Made by a program: the position numbers and the translations under genes. A DNA stretch of 64,000 nt from Ostreiculturibacter nitratireducens. Its GTDB lineage: Bacteria > Pseudomonadota > Alphaproteobacteria > Rhodobacterales > Rhodobacteraceae. Shown piece by piece: positions 45,791 to 53,584 of the stretch (positions are counted from its first letter, which is position 1; every line of letters starts with the position of its first letter). Location of the stretch: NCBI RefSeq assembly GCF_032670585.1, contig NZ_JAVQHL010000004.1, forward strand, positions 124,001 through 188,000. Reading direction: 5' to 3'. Below the pieces are notes generated by a model. That model saw only the letters and a list, made by a program, of their open reading frames with translations. It ran no database searches and was not told where the DNA came from.

Positions 45791-46795
45791 ATGACCGTCA
45801 CCATCGGGATCAACGGCTTCGGCCGCATCGGGCGCTGCACGCTGGCGCATATCGCCGAAGCGTCGCGCAACGACGTCCAGGTCGTGAAGATCAACGCGAC
45901 CGGCCCGATCGAGACGAACGCGCATCTCCTGAAGTACGACAGCGTCCACGGCCGCTTCGGTGGAGAGGTCCGCGTGACCGGCAACACGCTCGACCTCGGG
46001 CGCGGCCCGATCGAGGTGATGTCGAGCTACGATCCCGAGACGCTCGACTGGGAAGGCTGCGACGTGGTGCTGGAATGCACGGGCGTCTTCAACGATCGGG
46101 CGAAGGCAGCCGTCCACCTCGGGCGCGGCGCGAAGCGGGTGCTCGTCTCCGCCCCGGCGAAGAATGCCGACAAAACCGTGGTCTACGGCGTGAACCACCG
46201 CCAGCTGACCGCTGAGCACCACGTCGTTTCCAACGGCTCCTGCACGACGAACTGCCTCGCGCCGCTCGCGAAGGTCCTGAACGACGCCATCGGGATCGAG
46301 CGCGGGATCATGACGACGATCCATTCCTACACCGGCGATCAGCCGACGCTCGACCGCCGCCACAAGGACCTCTACCGCGCCCGCGCCGCCGCGATGGCCA
46401 TGGTTCCGACCTCGACCGGCGCCGCGAAGGCGATTGGCGAGGTTCTGCCGGAACTCGCGGGCAAGCTGGATGGCACCGCGATGCGCGTGCCGACGCCGAA
46501 CGTCTCGGCCGTTGACCTGACCTTCGAAGCCGGCAAGTCCGTGACCGTCGCCGACGTGAACGAGATCGTGCGCGAAGCGGCCGCTGGCTACATGGGCATG
46601 GTGATGGCCTACGACCCCGAGCCGAAGGTGTCGATCGACTTCAACCACACGCCCTATTCGTCTATCTTCGCCCCTGACCAGACCAAGGTCGTGGGCGGGC
46701 GCACCGTTCGGGTGCTCGCCTGGTATGACAACGAGTGGGGTTTCTCCTGCCGCATGGCCGACGTGGCCGGCGCGATGGGGCGGCTCCTGCACTGA
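45791..46795 (+). CDS. gap: Type I glyceraldehyde-3-phosphate dehydrogenase, first copy (probably NADP-capable)
   Basis: 334 residues. Rossmann motif GINGFGRIGR, nucleophile in SNGSCTTNCLAPL, HSYTGDQPTLDRRHKDL, and YDNEWGFSCRM. The residue that normally binds the NAD ribose is alanine (Ala36 in INATGP) where NAD-specific enzymes have Asp, and the position near 190 that decides NAD use reads Arg-Arg (LDRRHKD). Both changes favour NADP or dual use, as in biosynthetic gap enzymes. This is an inference from residues only. Two LacI-like boxes lie upstream, and a paralogue follows 276 bases downstream. Confidence 0.95.
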   Translation: MTVTIGINGFGRIGRCTLAHIAEASRNDVQVVKINATGPIETNAHLLKYDSVHGRFGGEVRVTGNTLDLGRGPIEVMSSYDPETLDWEGCDVVLECTGVFNDRAKAAVHLGRGAKRVLVSAPAKNADKTVVYGVNHRQLTAEHHVVSNGSCTTNCLAPLAKVLNDAIGIERGIMTTIHSYTGDQPTLDRRHKDLYRARAAAMAMVPTSTGAAKAIGEVLPELAGKLDGTAMRVPTPNVSAVDLTFEAGKSVTVADVNEIVREAAAGYMGMVMAYDPEPKVSIDFNHTPYSSIFAPDQTKVVGGRTVRVLAWYDNEWGFSCRMADVAGAMGRLLH

Positions 46796-46825
46796 GAGGA
46801 GCCTTGGGGTTTCGCGGCCCCGCCC

Positions 46826-46969
46826 ATGACCAATCGGATCGCCATATGGATCGTCGCGCTCGTCGCGGCGATCTTTCTTTTGGACTACTTCCTGCTCGGC
46901 TGGGGGCTGCTTCTCGTCCTCGGCCGAATCCTCGACCGTCTCGTGGAGTGGCTCGCCTTCTGGCGCTGA
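46826..46969 (+). CDS. 47-residue single-pass membrane protein between the gap genes
   Basis: ATG 46826 to TGA 46969. The product starts MTNRIAIWIVALVAAIFLLD, has one long hydrophobic helix (about residues 6-32) and an amphipathic, tryptophan-rich end (LDRLVEWLAFWR). No recognised domain and only a weak ribosome site, but the gene fits exactly between the two gap genes in the same direction, and codon use resembles neighbouring genes. I believe similar small proteins occur at this site in related genomes; that needs a search. It may be translated from the gap transcript. Confidence 0.65.
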   Translation: MTNRIAIWIVALVAAIFLLDYFLLGWGLLLVLGRILDRLVEWLAFWR

Positions 46970-46991
46970 GCGCGCTAGTCTCTGTTGACCT

Positions 46992-47024
46992 TTGACGCAA
47001 AATTTGGATGTTAGCGATAACATC
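46992..47024 (+). promoter_or_regulatory. Promoter and perfect LacI-type operator of the second gap gene
   Basis: TTGACG (46992-46997), 17-base spacer, CGATAA (47015-47020). The -10 element lies inside the perfect palindrome GATGTTAGCGATAACATC (47007-47024), seven-base arms around GCGA. A protein bound here would block RNA polymerase. The form resembles LacI-family sites such as that of E. coli GntR, and alphaproteobacterial CceR is a candidate reader. Confidence 0.75.
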
Positions 47025-47071
47025 GCCCCGGGGCCTCTCCGGGGCTCAGTCATTTGACACAGGAGGCCATC

Positions 47072-48073
47072 ATGGCAGTGAGGGTTGCGATCAATGGATT
47101 CGGACGCATCGGCCGCAACGTCCTGCGCGGGATCGTGGAGTCGGGGCGCAAGGACATCGAGGTCGTCGCGATCAACGACCTCGGCCCGGTGGAGACGAAC
47201 GCGCATCTCCTGCGTTTCGACTCCGTGCACGGCCGCTTCCCCGGCGAAGTGAAGACGACGGAAACGACGATCGACGTGGGGCGCGGACCCATCGAAGTGT
47301 CGGCGATCCGAAACCCCGCCGAACTGCCGTGGAAGCACATCGACGTCGTGATGGAATGCACCGGCATCTTCACCGACAAGGAGAAGGCGCAGGTCCACCT
47401 TGAAAACGGATCCTCGCGGGTCCTGGTCTCGGCGCCGTCCAAGGGGGCGGACAAGACCATCGTCTACGGCGTGAACCACGGCACGCTGACGAAGGACGAC
47501 CTCATCGTCTCGAACGCCTCCTGCACGACGAACTGCCTCTCGCCCGTGGCCAAGGTGCTGAACGACGCTATCGGCATCACCAAGGGCTTCATGACGACGA
47601 TCCACAGCTACACCGGTGACCAGCCGACGCTCGACACCTATCACAGGGACCTCTACCGCGCCCGCGCGGCGGCGCTGTCAATGATCCCGACCTCGACGGG
47701 CGCCGCGAAGGCCGTGGGCCTCGTCCTGCCGGAACTCAACGGCAAGCTCGACGGCGTGGCGATCCGCGTGCCGACGCCCAACGTTTCCGTCGTGGACCTC
47801 GTATTCGAAGCGGCGCGCGACACGACCGTCGAAGAGATCAACGAGGCGATCGTCACGGCATCGAAGGGCAAGCTCAAGGGGGTCCTTGGCTATACCGACC
47901 AGCCGAACGTGTCGATGGACTTCAACCATGACCCGCATTCATCGATCTTCCACCTCGACCAGACCAAGGTCATGGAAGGCCGCATGTGCCGGATCCTCAC
48001 TTGGTACGACAACGAATGGGGCTTTTCGAACCGGATGTCGGATACCGCCGTTGCGATCGGCAAGCTGATCTGA
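47072..48073 (+). CDS. gap: Type I glyceraldehyde-3-phosphate dehydrogenase, second copy (NAD type)
   Basis: 333 residues. AINGFGRIGRN, nucleophile in SNASCTTNCLSPV, HSYTGDQPTLDTYHRDL, and WYDNEWGFSNRM. Asp36 (INDLGP) is retained, as expected for NAD use in glycolysis, and the position near 190 is Thr-Tyr rather than Arg-Arg. ATG 47072 follows AGGAGG. Closely related to the gene upstream, so the pair arose by duplication and appears to have divided cofactor preference. A terminator follows. Confidence 0.97.
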   Translation: MAVRVAINGFGRIGRNVLRGIVESGRKDIEVVAINDLGPVETNAHLLRFDSVHGRFPGEVKTTETTIDVGRGPIEVSAIRNPAELPWKHIDVVMECTGIFTDKEKAQVHLENGSSRVLVSAPSKGADKTIVYGVNHGTLTKDDLIVSNASCTTNCLSPVAKVLNDAIGITKGFMTTIHSYTGDQPTLDTYHRDLYRARAAALSMIPTSTGAAKAVGLVLPELNGKLDGVAIRVPTPNVSVVDLVFEAARDTTVEEINEAIVTASKGKLKGVLGYTDQPNVSMDFNHDPHSSIFHLDQTKVMEGRMCRILTWYDNEWGFSNRMSDTAVAIGKLI

Positions 48074-48092
48074 GCACCCCGACGTTCACGCG

Positions 48093-48128
48093 AAAAAGGC
48101 CCCGGCGTGTGTCGCACCGGGGCTTTTT
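48093..48128 (+). terminator. Terminator of the second gap gene
   Basis: AAAAAG then GCCCCGG (48099-48105), 11-base loop, CCGGGGC (48117-48123) and a T run. The flanking A and T tracts make it work for either strand, between convergent gap and coaD. Confidence 0.88.
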
Positions 48129-48188
48129 CTTTGGCACTCAGGATATTGAAGCGCGGCCTTCGCCCGCCAAAACAGAGGGAACGCCGGC

Positions 48189-48689
48189 CTACGACCCGCG
48201 CCCGTATTTCGCTGCCAGCTTTTTCGCGACAGAGGGCGTGACGAACTTGGACACGTCACCACCGAGCCGCGCGATTTCCTTCACGAGCTTCGCCGCGATC
48301 GCTTGGCGGCGGGCGTCGGCCATCAGGAACACCGTCTCAATGGAGGCATCCAGCGCGCGGTTCATGCCGACCATCTGGAATTCATATTCGAAATCGGCGA
48401 CCGCGCGCAGGCCACGCACGATCACCGTCGCGCCCACGTCGCGCGCGCAGTCGATGAGCAGGTTCTCGAACGGGTGCACCACGATTTCGCAGCCGCTGCG
48501 CCGGGCGATCTCGGAACACTCCGATTCGACCATCGCCACCCGCTCGTCGAGCGAGAACAGCGGTCCCTTGTCGCGGTTGATCGCCACGCCGATGACCAGC
48601 CTGTCAACCAGCGACGTGGCCCGTTCGATGATATCGGTGTGACCCAGCGTTATCGGGTCGAATGTGCCGGGATACAGGCCGATGCGCAT
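48189..48689 (-). CDS. coaD: Phosphopantetheine adenylyltransferase
   Basis: Adenylates 4'-phosphopantetheine in coenzyme A synthesis. 166 residues, normal length. Nucleotidyltransferase motif YPGTFDPITLGHTDII with the T/HxGH signature, GVAINRDKGPLFSLDERV, VIVRGLRAVADFEYEFQM and the C-terminal KLVKEIARLGGDV. ATG 48689 follows GGAGGAATATC; the upstream in-frame residues are not family-like. Confidence 0.97.
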   Translation of the reverse strand: MRIGLYPGTFDPITLGHTDIIERATSLVDRLVIGVAINRDKGPLFSLDERVAMVESECSEIARRSGCEIVVHPFENLLIDCARDVGATVIVRGLRAVADFEYEFQMVGMNRALDASIETVFLMADARRQAIAAKLVKEIARLGGDVSKFVTPSVAKKLAAKYGRGS

Positions 48690-48760
48690 GATATTCCTCC
48701 CCGCGCCGGGTACAGCTGCGCGCTCACGCAACAATATTGCGCGGGTGAATGCAAGGGGCC

Positions 48761-49195
48761 TCAGCTGCCCATGATCATGCCGGTCAGGGCTTCCTTCTCC
48801 ATCGACAGTTCCGAAAGCCGCGCCTTGACCACGTCGCCGATCGAGATGAGGCCGACCATCTCACCGTCCTTGACTACCGGCATGTGGCGGAAACGCCCTT
48901 CCGTCATCTTCGTCAACACGTCATCGGCCATGTCGTCGGTGTGGCAGCCCACGACATGCTTCGTCATCAGATCGTCCACGAGCCCGATAAGGCAGCCGGA
49001 CCCGCTTCTTGCCAGCTCACGCACGATGTCGCGCTCGGAGAGGATGCCATCGACCGTCTTGCCGTCGGCAGAGATCACGACCGCGCCGATCCGCCGGCCG
49101 GAGAGCACCGCCGCCGCCTCCGCGATCGTGGAGCCGGGCTTCACGGTCACGACCTCGGCTGCCGGTTTGGAGTTGAGAATCTGCTGCACCAGCAT
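48761..49195 (-). CDS. Two-CBS-domain protein
   Basis: 144 residues made of two CBS motifs: residues 2-60 (VVTVKPGSTIAEAAAVLSGRRIGAVVIS region, ILSERDIVREL) and 70-135 (LMTKHVVGCHTDDMADDVLTKMTEGRFRHMPVV, GLISIGDVVK). CBS pairs bind adenine nucleotides and act as energy sensors. Stand-alone, so partner unknown. ATG 49195 follows GGAGGACC. It lies 57 bases from the LysR gene stop. Confidence 0.93.
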   Translation of the reverse strand: MLVQQILNSKPAAEVVTVKPGSTIAEAAAVLSGRRIGAVVISADGKTVDGILSERDIVRELARSGSGCLIGLVDDLMTKHVVGCHTDDMADDVLTKMTEGRFRHMPVVKDGEMVGLISIGDVVKARLSELSMEKEALTGMIMGS

Positions 49196-49252
49196 GTTGG
49201 TCCTCCTGCTCTGACCTATTCCCCTCAAGGGTCTGACGCGTCGATGTTTCTG

Positions 49253-50149
49253 TCAAGTCAAGGCTTCGAGCCGCGCGACCTCGGCCCGAATCCCCTGGGC
49301 CAAAACCGCGGCAAAACGGTTCAGCCGGTCGAGGCGCCGGTCATCCGCGTGGCGGATCAGGTAGAAGGCCCGGGTGAGGGAAATCTTCTCCGGGAGGATC
49401 TTTTCGAGTTCCGGCGCGAAGGGCAGCGCGAAGTCGTGGACGATTCCCACCCCTGCCCCGGCACGCAGCCAGTTCAGCTGCACCGGAACGGAGTTCGAGG
49501 CGAGCGGCACGGCTGTCACGCCGATCTCGGACAAGTAGTCGAGTTCCTTGTCGAAAATCATGTCGGGAATATAGCCGACCATCCGATGGCCCTTCAGGTC
49601 CGCCTGCGCTGTAATCGGCGGCGTCCGTGCGAGGTAGTCGCGGTGCGCGGCGAGGTGGAGGTGATAGTCCGTGATCTTCTGGACCGACAGGCGGCCCGTC
49701 TGCGGGGGCGAGACGGCGATTGCCATGTCGGCCTCGCGCTTCGAAAGGTTGAAGACGCGGGGCAGCGCGACGATCTGGAGTTCGAGCCCCGGATTCTCGT
49801 CGCAGATCGCCGCGCAGACCTGCGGCAGCAGGTAGTTCGCGCAGCCGTCCGGTGCGCCGACCCTGAGCTGCCCGGTGAGTTGGCCCGCGTCGCTGCCCAT
49901 CTCCTCCGCCGCCCCGGCAAAGGCCTGTTCGGCGCGCGTCGCGTGCGGCAGGAGCCGGCTTCCGGCATCGGTCAGCGCGTAGCCTTGCGGCGACCGGGCG
50001 AAGAGCTTGGCGCCCAGCGCCTCTTCAAGGCGAGAGATCCGGCGCCCGACGGTCGCGGGATCGAGTTTCAGCGCCGAGCCCGCGCCGGAAAGGCTTTCGG
50101 CCCTTGCAACGGCAAGGAAGATTCGCAGGTCGTCCCAGTCGGCATCCAT
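49253..50149 (-). CDS. LysR-family regulator divergent from mmsA
   Basis: 298 residues. Helix-turn-helix near the N terminus (DDLRIFLAVARAESLSGAG; LDPATVGRRISRLEEAL), then the effector domain (GQLRVGAPDGCANYLLPQV onward). The recognition helix carries DPATVGRRI, the form of the LysR subgroup that often controls valine or other dehydrogenase genes. Divergent from mmsA with 102 bases between, so control of the valine catabolic genes is likely. The inducer is unknown. Confidence 0.92.
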   Translation of the reverse strand: MDADWDDLRIFLAVARAESLSGAGSALKLDPATVGRRISRLEEALGAKLFARSPQGYALTDAGSRLLPHATRAEQAFAGAAEEMGSDAGQLTGQLRVGAPDGCANYLLPQVCAAICDENPGLELQIVALPRVFNLSKREADMAIAVSPPQTGRLSVQKITDYHLHLAAHRDYLARTPPITAQADLKGHRMVGYIPDMIFDKELDYLSEIGVTAVPLASNSVPVQLNWLRAGAGVGIVHDFALPFAPELEKILPEKISLTRAFYLIRHADDRRLDRLNRFAAVLAQGIRAEVARLEALT

Positions 50150-50159
50150 CTTCGTACCT

Positions 50160-50213
50160 GCATTACTGCAAAACCCTTTTGGGAAACTGCCCCTTTTTCC
50201 GGCAATATTGCAA
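50160..50213. promoter_or_regulatory. Direct repeats in the LysR-mmsA divergent region
   Basis: GCATTACTGCAA (50160-50171) and GCAATATTGCAA (50202-50213) agree at 9 of 12 positions and are 42 bases apart, four helical turns. The second contains the perfect palindrome GCAATATTGC (50202-50211). The pair probably forms the recognition and activation sites of the LysR protein. Confidence 0.55.
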
Positions 50214-50251
50214 GACTATGGTGGCGCCGGATCAATTCTCGGGAGGATGCC

Positions 50252-51751
50252 ATGGAAGAACTTGGCCACTGGATCAACGGCAAGCGCGTGAAGGGCACGT
50301 CGGGCCGTTTCGCAGACGTCTACAACCCGGCGACGGGCGAAGTTCAGGCGAAAGTCGCGCTCGCCTCGAAGGCGGAACTCGATTCGGCCGTCGCCGAGGC
50401 AGCAAAGGCGCAGGCGCAGTGGGCTGCCACCAACCCGCAGCGCCGCGCGCGCGTGATGATGAAGTTTGCCGACCTCATCAACCGCGACATGGAAAAGCTG
50501 GCCGAGGCCGTGAGCCGCGAGCATGGCAAGACGATCCCCGACGCCAAGGGCGATGTGCAGCGTGGTCTCGAGGTCGTCGAGGTCTGCATGGGCGCGCCGC
50601 ACATGCTGAAGGGCGAGTACATGGATTCCGGCGGCCCCGGCATCGACCTCTACTCGATGCGCCAGCCGCTGGGCGTGGTCGCAGGCATCACGCCGTTCAA
50701 CTTCCCGGCCATGATTCCGCTCTGGAAGATGGCTCCGGCGCTTGCCGCTGGCAACGCGATGATCCTGAAACCCTCCGAGCGCACTCCCTCCACCTCGCTG
50801 ATGCTGGCCGAGCTCCTCCAGGAAGCTGGCCTGCCCGATGGCGTGCTGCAGGTTGTGAACGGTGACAAGGAATCGGTCGACGCGATCCTCGACAACGATA
50901 CGATTCAGGCGGTTGGCTTCGTCGGTTCCACCCCGATCGCGCAATACATCTACGGCCGCGCCGCCACGAACGGCAAGCGCGCCCAGTGCTTCGGCGGTGC
51001 CAAGAACCACATGATCATCATGCCGGACGCCGACATGGACAAGGCTGCCGACGCGCTGATCGGCGCGGGCTACGGCGCGGCGGGCGAACGCTGCATGGCG
51101 ATCTCGGTCGCGGTGCCGGTGGGCGACAAGACCGCCGACGCGCTGATCGAGCGGCTCGTCCCGCGCATCGAGAAGCTGAAGGTCGGCCCCTACACCGCCG
51201 GCGACGACGTGGACTACGGCCCGCTGGTCACCGCCCAGGCGATGGAGCGGGTCAAGGGCCTCATCACCTCGGGCGTCGAGCAGGGCGCGACGCTTCTTGC
51301 CGACGGCCGTGACTTCAAGCTCCAGGGTTACGAAAACGGCTTCTTCGTTGGCCCGACGCTCTTCGACAACGTCGAGACCAACATGGATATCTACAAGCAG
51401 GAGATCTTCGGCCCGGTGCTGTCGATGGTGCGGCGCAAGACCTACGAGGACGCGCTGAACCTGGTGATCGACAACGAATACGGCAACGGCACCTCGATCT
51501 TTACCGCCGACGGCGATACCGCGCGCGACTTCGCGAGCCGCGTGAACGTCGGCATGGTGGGAATCAACTTCCCGATCCCGGTGCCGCTCTCGTACTTCAC
51601 CTTCGGCGGCTGGAAGAAATCGGCCTTCGGCGATCTCAACCAGTACGGCCCCGACGCCTTCCGCTTCTACACCAAGACCAAGACCGTCACGGCGCGCTGG
51701 TTCTCGGGCATCAAGGAAGGCGGCGAGTTCCACTTCAAGGCGATGGACTGA
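50252..51751 (+). CDS. mmsA: CoA-acylating methylmalonate-semialdehyde dehydrogenase
   Basis: Oxidises methylmalonate semialdehyde to propionyl-CoA in valine degradation. 499 residues, normal length. Family-specific segments are GITPFNFPAMIPLWKMAPALAAGN, the NAD-binding VGFVGSTPIAQYIY, GGAKNHMIIMPDADMD and the nucleophile in GAAGERCMAIS; the end FYTKTKTVTARWF is typical. GGGAGGATGCC precedes ATG 50252. The other valine genes follow 1.8 kb downstream, after two unrelated genes. Confidence 0.97.
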   Translation: MEELGHWINGKRVKGTSGRFADVYNPATGEVQAKVALASKAELDSAVAEAAKAQAQWAATNPQRRARVMMKFADLINRDMEKLAEAVSREHGKTIPDAKGDVQRGLEVVEVCMGAPHMLKGEYMDSGGPGIDLYSMRQPLGVVAGITPFNFPAMIPLWKMAPALAAGNAMILKPSERTPSTSLMLAELLQEAGLPDGVLQVVNGDKESVDAILDNDTIQAVGFVGSTPIAQYIYGRAATNGKRAQCFGGAKNHMIIMPDADMDKAADALIGAGYGAAGERCMAISVAVPVGDKTADALIERLVPRIEKLKVGPYTAGDDVDYGPLVTAQAMERVKGLITSGVEQGATLLADGRDFKLQGYENGFFVGPTLFDNVETNMDIYKQEIFGPVLSMVRRKTYEDALNLVIDNEYGNGTSIFTADGDTARDFASRVNVGMVGINFPIPVPLSYFTFGGWKKSAFGDLNQYGPDAFRFYTKTKTVTARWFSGIKEGGEFHFKAMD

Positions 51752-51763
51752 CGCCGCGCCGCC

Positions 51764-52219
51764 TCAGGCGCGCGGACGCGAGCGAGGCGGCTTCGAAGCG
51801 ATCACATGGGCCGGGGGCAGATCTGCCTCCGGCCCTTTCCGTTCGGACGGGGCGTCGATCGCCGACACGAGGATGGTGGACGTTTCCGACAGGGGCACCG
51901 GCGCTGGCGTCCGCATCGCCTCGGCGAGATGGCCGCGATGCTGGCGCGCCTTGAGGCATTCGAAGCTGCCCGCGCGGAAGGCGCGACAGGCTTCCGGGCG
52001 CACTTCGTAGATCCCGCAGACAAGGCGCGCGTCGGGCGTGCGGGTCAGCTGGGCGCAGTGCCCGCCACACATCCGCAAGAAGCGGCGTCCGTCGATTTCA
52101 GAAGTCGCGTCGAGCGGGATGGCCCTGCCCCGGTCTTCCGGCAAGAGGGCCACGTAGCGGTCATGGGTGCCGAAACAGCAGGCGCCGCAGGTCGTGCAGT
52201 CGATATCTGAGAGGGACAA
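51764..52219 (-). CDS. YkgJ-type cysteine-cluster protein
   Basis: 151 residues. Metal-chelating cysteine cluster typical of the YkgJ family: DCTTCGACCFG at the N terminus, MCGGHCAQL, and CGIYEVRPEACRAFRAGSFEC. The C-terminal 50 residues are variable and proline-rich. The family probably binds zinc or iron; the role is unknown. Convergent with mmsA, 12 bases apart. Confidence 0.9.
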   Translation of the reverse strand: MSLSDIDCTTCGACCFGTHDRYVALLPEDRGRAIPLDATSEIDGRRFLRMCGGHCAQLTRTPDARLVCGIYEVRPEACRAFRAGSFECLKARQHRGHLAEAMRTPAPVPLSETSTILVSAIDAPSERKGPEADLPPAHVIASKPPRSRPRA

Positions 52220-52381
52220 TCATTGAACCCAGGGTCCACGCCGGCAGGGACAGCACGGCGCCCCCCACGATGCGCTGGCCGGTCATCTATGCCTGCGTCC
52301 GAGCCGCCGCAAGCCCCCTGCCCGCTTGCCGAAACACGCCTTCGATGGTCAACTTCCTCACGCCGCGCATGAGGAGGGCCG

Positions 52382-53515
52382 ATGCACGAACCCGATCCCA
52401 GCTTCACCATCGGCATCGAGGAGGAATACCTTCTCGTGGATGCCGAAACGCTCGACCTGACCGAGGCGCCGTCGGCGCTGATGGACGCGTGCAAGGATGA
52501 CCTCGAAGGCCAGGTGAGTCCCGAGTTCCTGCAGTGCCAGATCGAGGTCGGCACGAGCGTCCAGCCCGATATCGGTGCGGCGCGGGAGGACCTGCGGCGG
52601 CTGCGCCGAACGGTCGCGCACCACGCGAACAAGCACGGACTCATGCCGATCGCCGTTTCCTGCCACCCCTTCGCCGACTGGAAGCGGCAGCACCACACCG
52701 ACAAACAGCGCTACAACGAACTGTCGAAGTCTCTCGCCGGCGTCGCGCGCCGGATGCTGATCTGCGGGATGCACGTCCATGTCGGCATCCCGGGTCCCGA
52801 GATGCGGATCGACCTGATGAACCAACTTTCGTATTTCCTGCCGCACATGCTGGCGATGTCGGCCTCCTCGCCCTTCTGGCAGGGGGAAGACACCGGGCTC
52901 GCCTCCTATCGGCTCACGATCTTCGACAACCTGCCGCGCACGGGGCTGCCGCCGCGCTTTTCAAGCTGGGCAGAATATGACCGGACGCTGCGCACGCTCG
53001 TCGATCTAGGCGTGATCGAGGACGGAACGAAGATCTGGTGGGACCTGCGCCCCTCCGCCCGGTTCCCGACGATCGAGGCGCGGATCTGCGATGTCTCGCC
53101 CCGGCTGGAGATGACGCTGTCGCTCGCCGCAGCGCTCCAGAGCCTGACCCGGATGCTGTGGCGGCTGTCGCGCAAGAACCAGCGTTGGCGCATCTATGAC
53201 GGGTTCCTCTTGTCCGAGAATCGCTGGAGGGCGCAGCGATATGGCATCTCGGAAGGGATGATCGACTTCGGCAGTTCGGAGATCGTGCCCTTCGCAAGAC
53301 TTCTCGACGAACTGATCGAGCTTGTGGCCGACGATGCCGAGGCGCTTGGCTGCACCGCAGAGGTGGAGGCGCTGAAGGACCACGTCGCGAACGGCACGAG
53401 CGCGGATCGCCAACGCCGCGTCTTCGCCGACGCACGGGCCGCGGGTGCCGACCGGGACGAGGCGTTCCGTGCCGTGGTGCGCCATCTTGCCGAGGAGTTT
53501 CACGCCGACCTCTGA
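52382..53515 (+). CDS. YbdK-type carboxylate-amine ligase (glutamate-cysteine ligase 2 family)
   Basis: 377 residues. Conserved GCS2 family motifs: FTIGIEEEYLLVDAETLDL, the metal-binding LICGMHVHVGIPGPEMRIDLMN, and WWDLRPSARFPTIEARICD. E. coli YbdK has only weak glutamate-cysteine ligase activity, so the physiological substrate is uncertain. The ATG at 52382 follows GAGGAGGGCCG. It is 69 bases upstream of the acyl-CoA dehydrogenase gene. The 162 bases before it contain nothing I recognise. Confidence 0.9.
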   Translation: MHEPDPSFTIGIEEEYLLVDAETLDLTEAPSALMDACKDDLEGQVSPEFLQCQIEVGTSVQPDIGAAREDLRRLRRTVAHHANKHGLMPIAVSCHPFADWKRQHHTDKQRYNELSKSLAGVARRMLICGMHVHVGIPGPEMRIDLMNQLSYFLPHMLAMSASSPFWQGEDTGLASYRLTIFDNLPRTGLPPRFSSWAEYDRTLRTLVDLGVIEDGTKIWWDLRPSARFPTIEARICDVSPRLEMTLSLAAALQSLTRMLWRLSRKNQRWRIYDGFLLSENRWRAQRYGISEGMIDFGSSEIVPFARLLDELIELVADDAEALGCTAEVEALKDHVANGTSADRQRRVFADARAAGADRDEAFRAVVRHLAEEFHADL

Positions 53516-53584
53516 GGGGCTGCAAAAGTTCCGCAACAATCGGTAATTAAACAGGTGTTCAATTCAGGCGAAGGGAGGCGCAGG

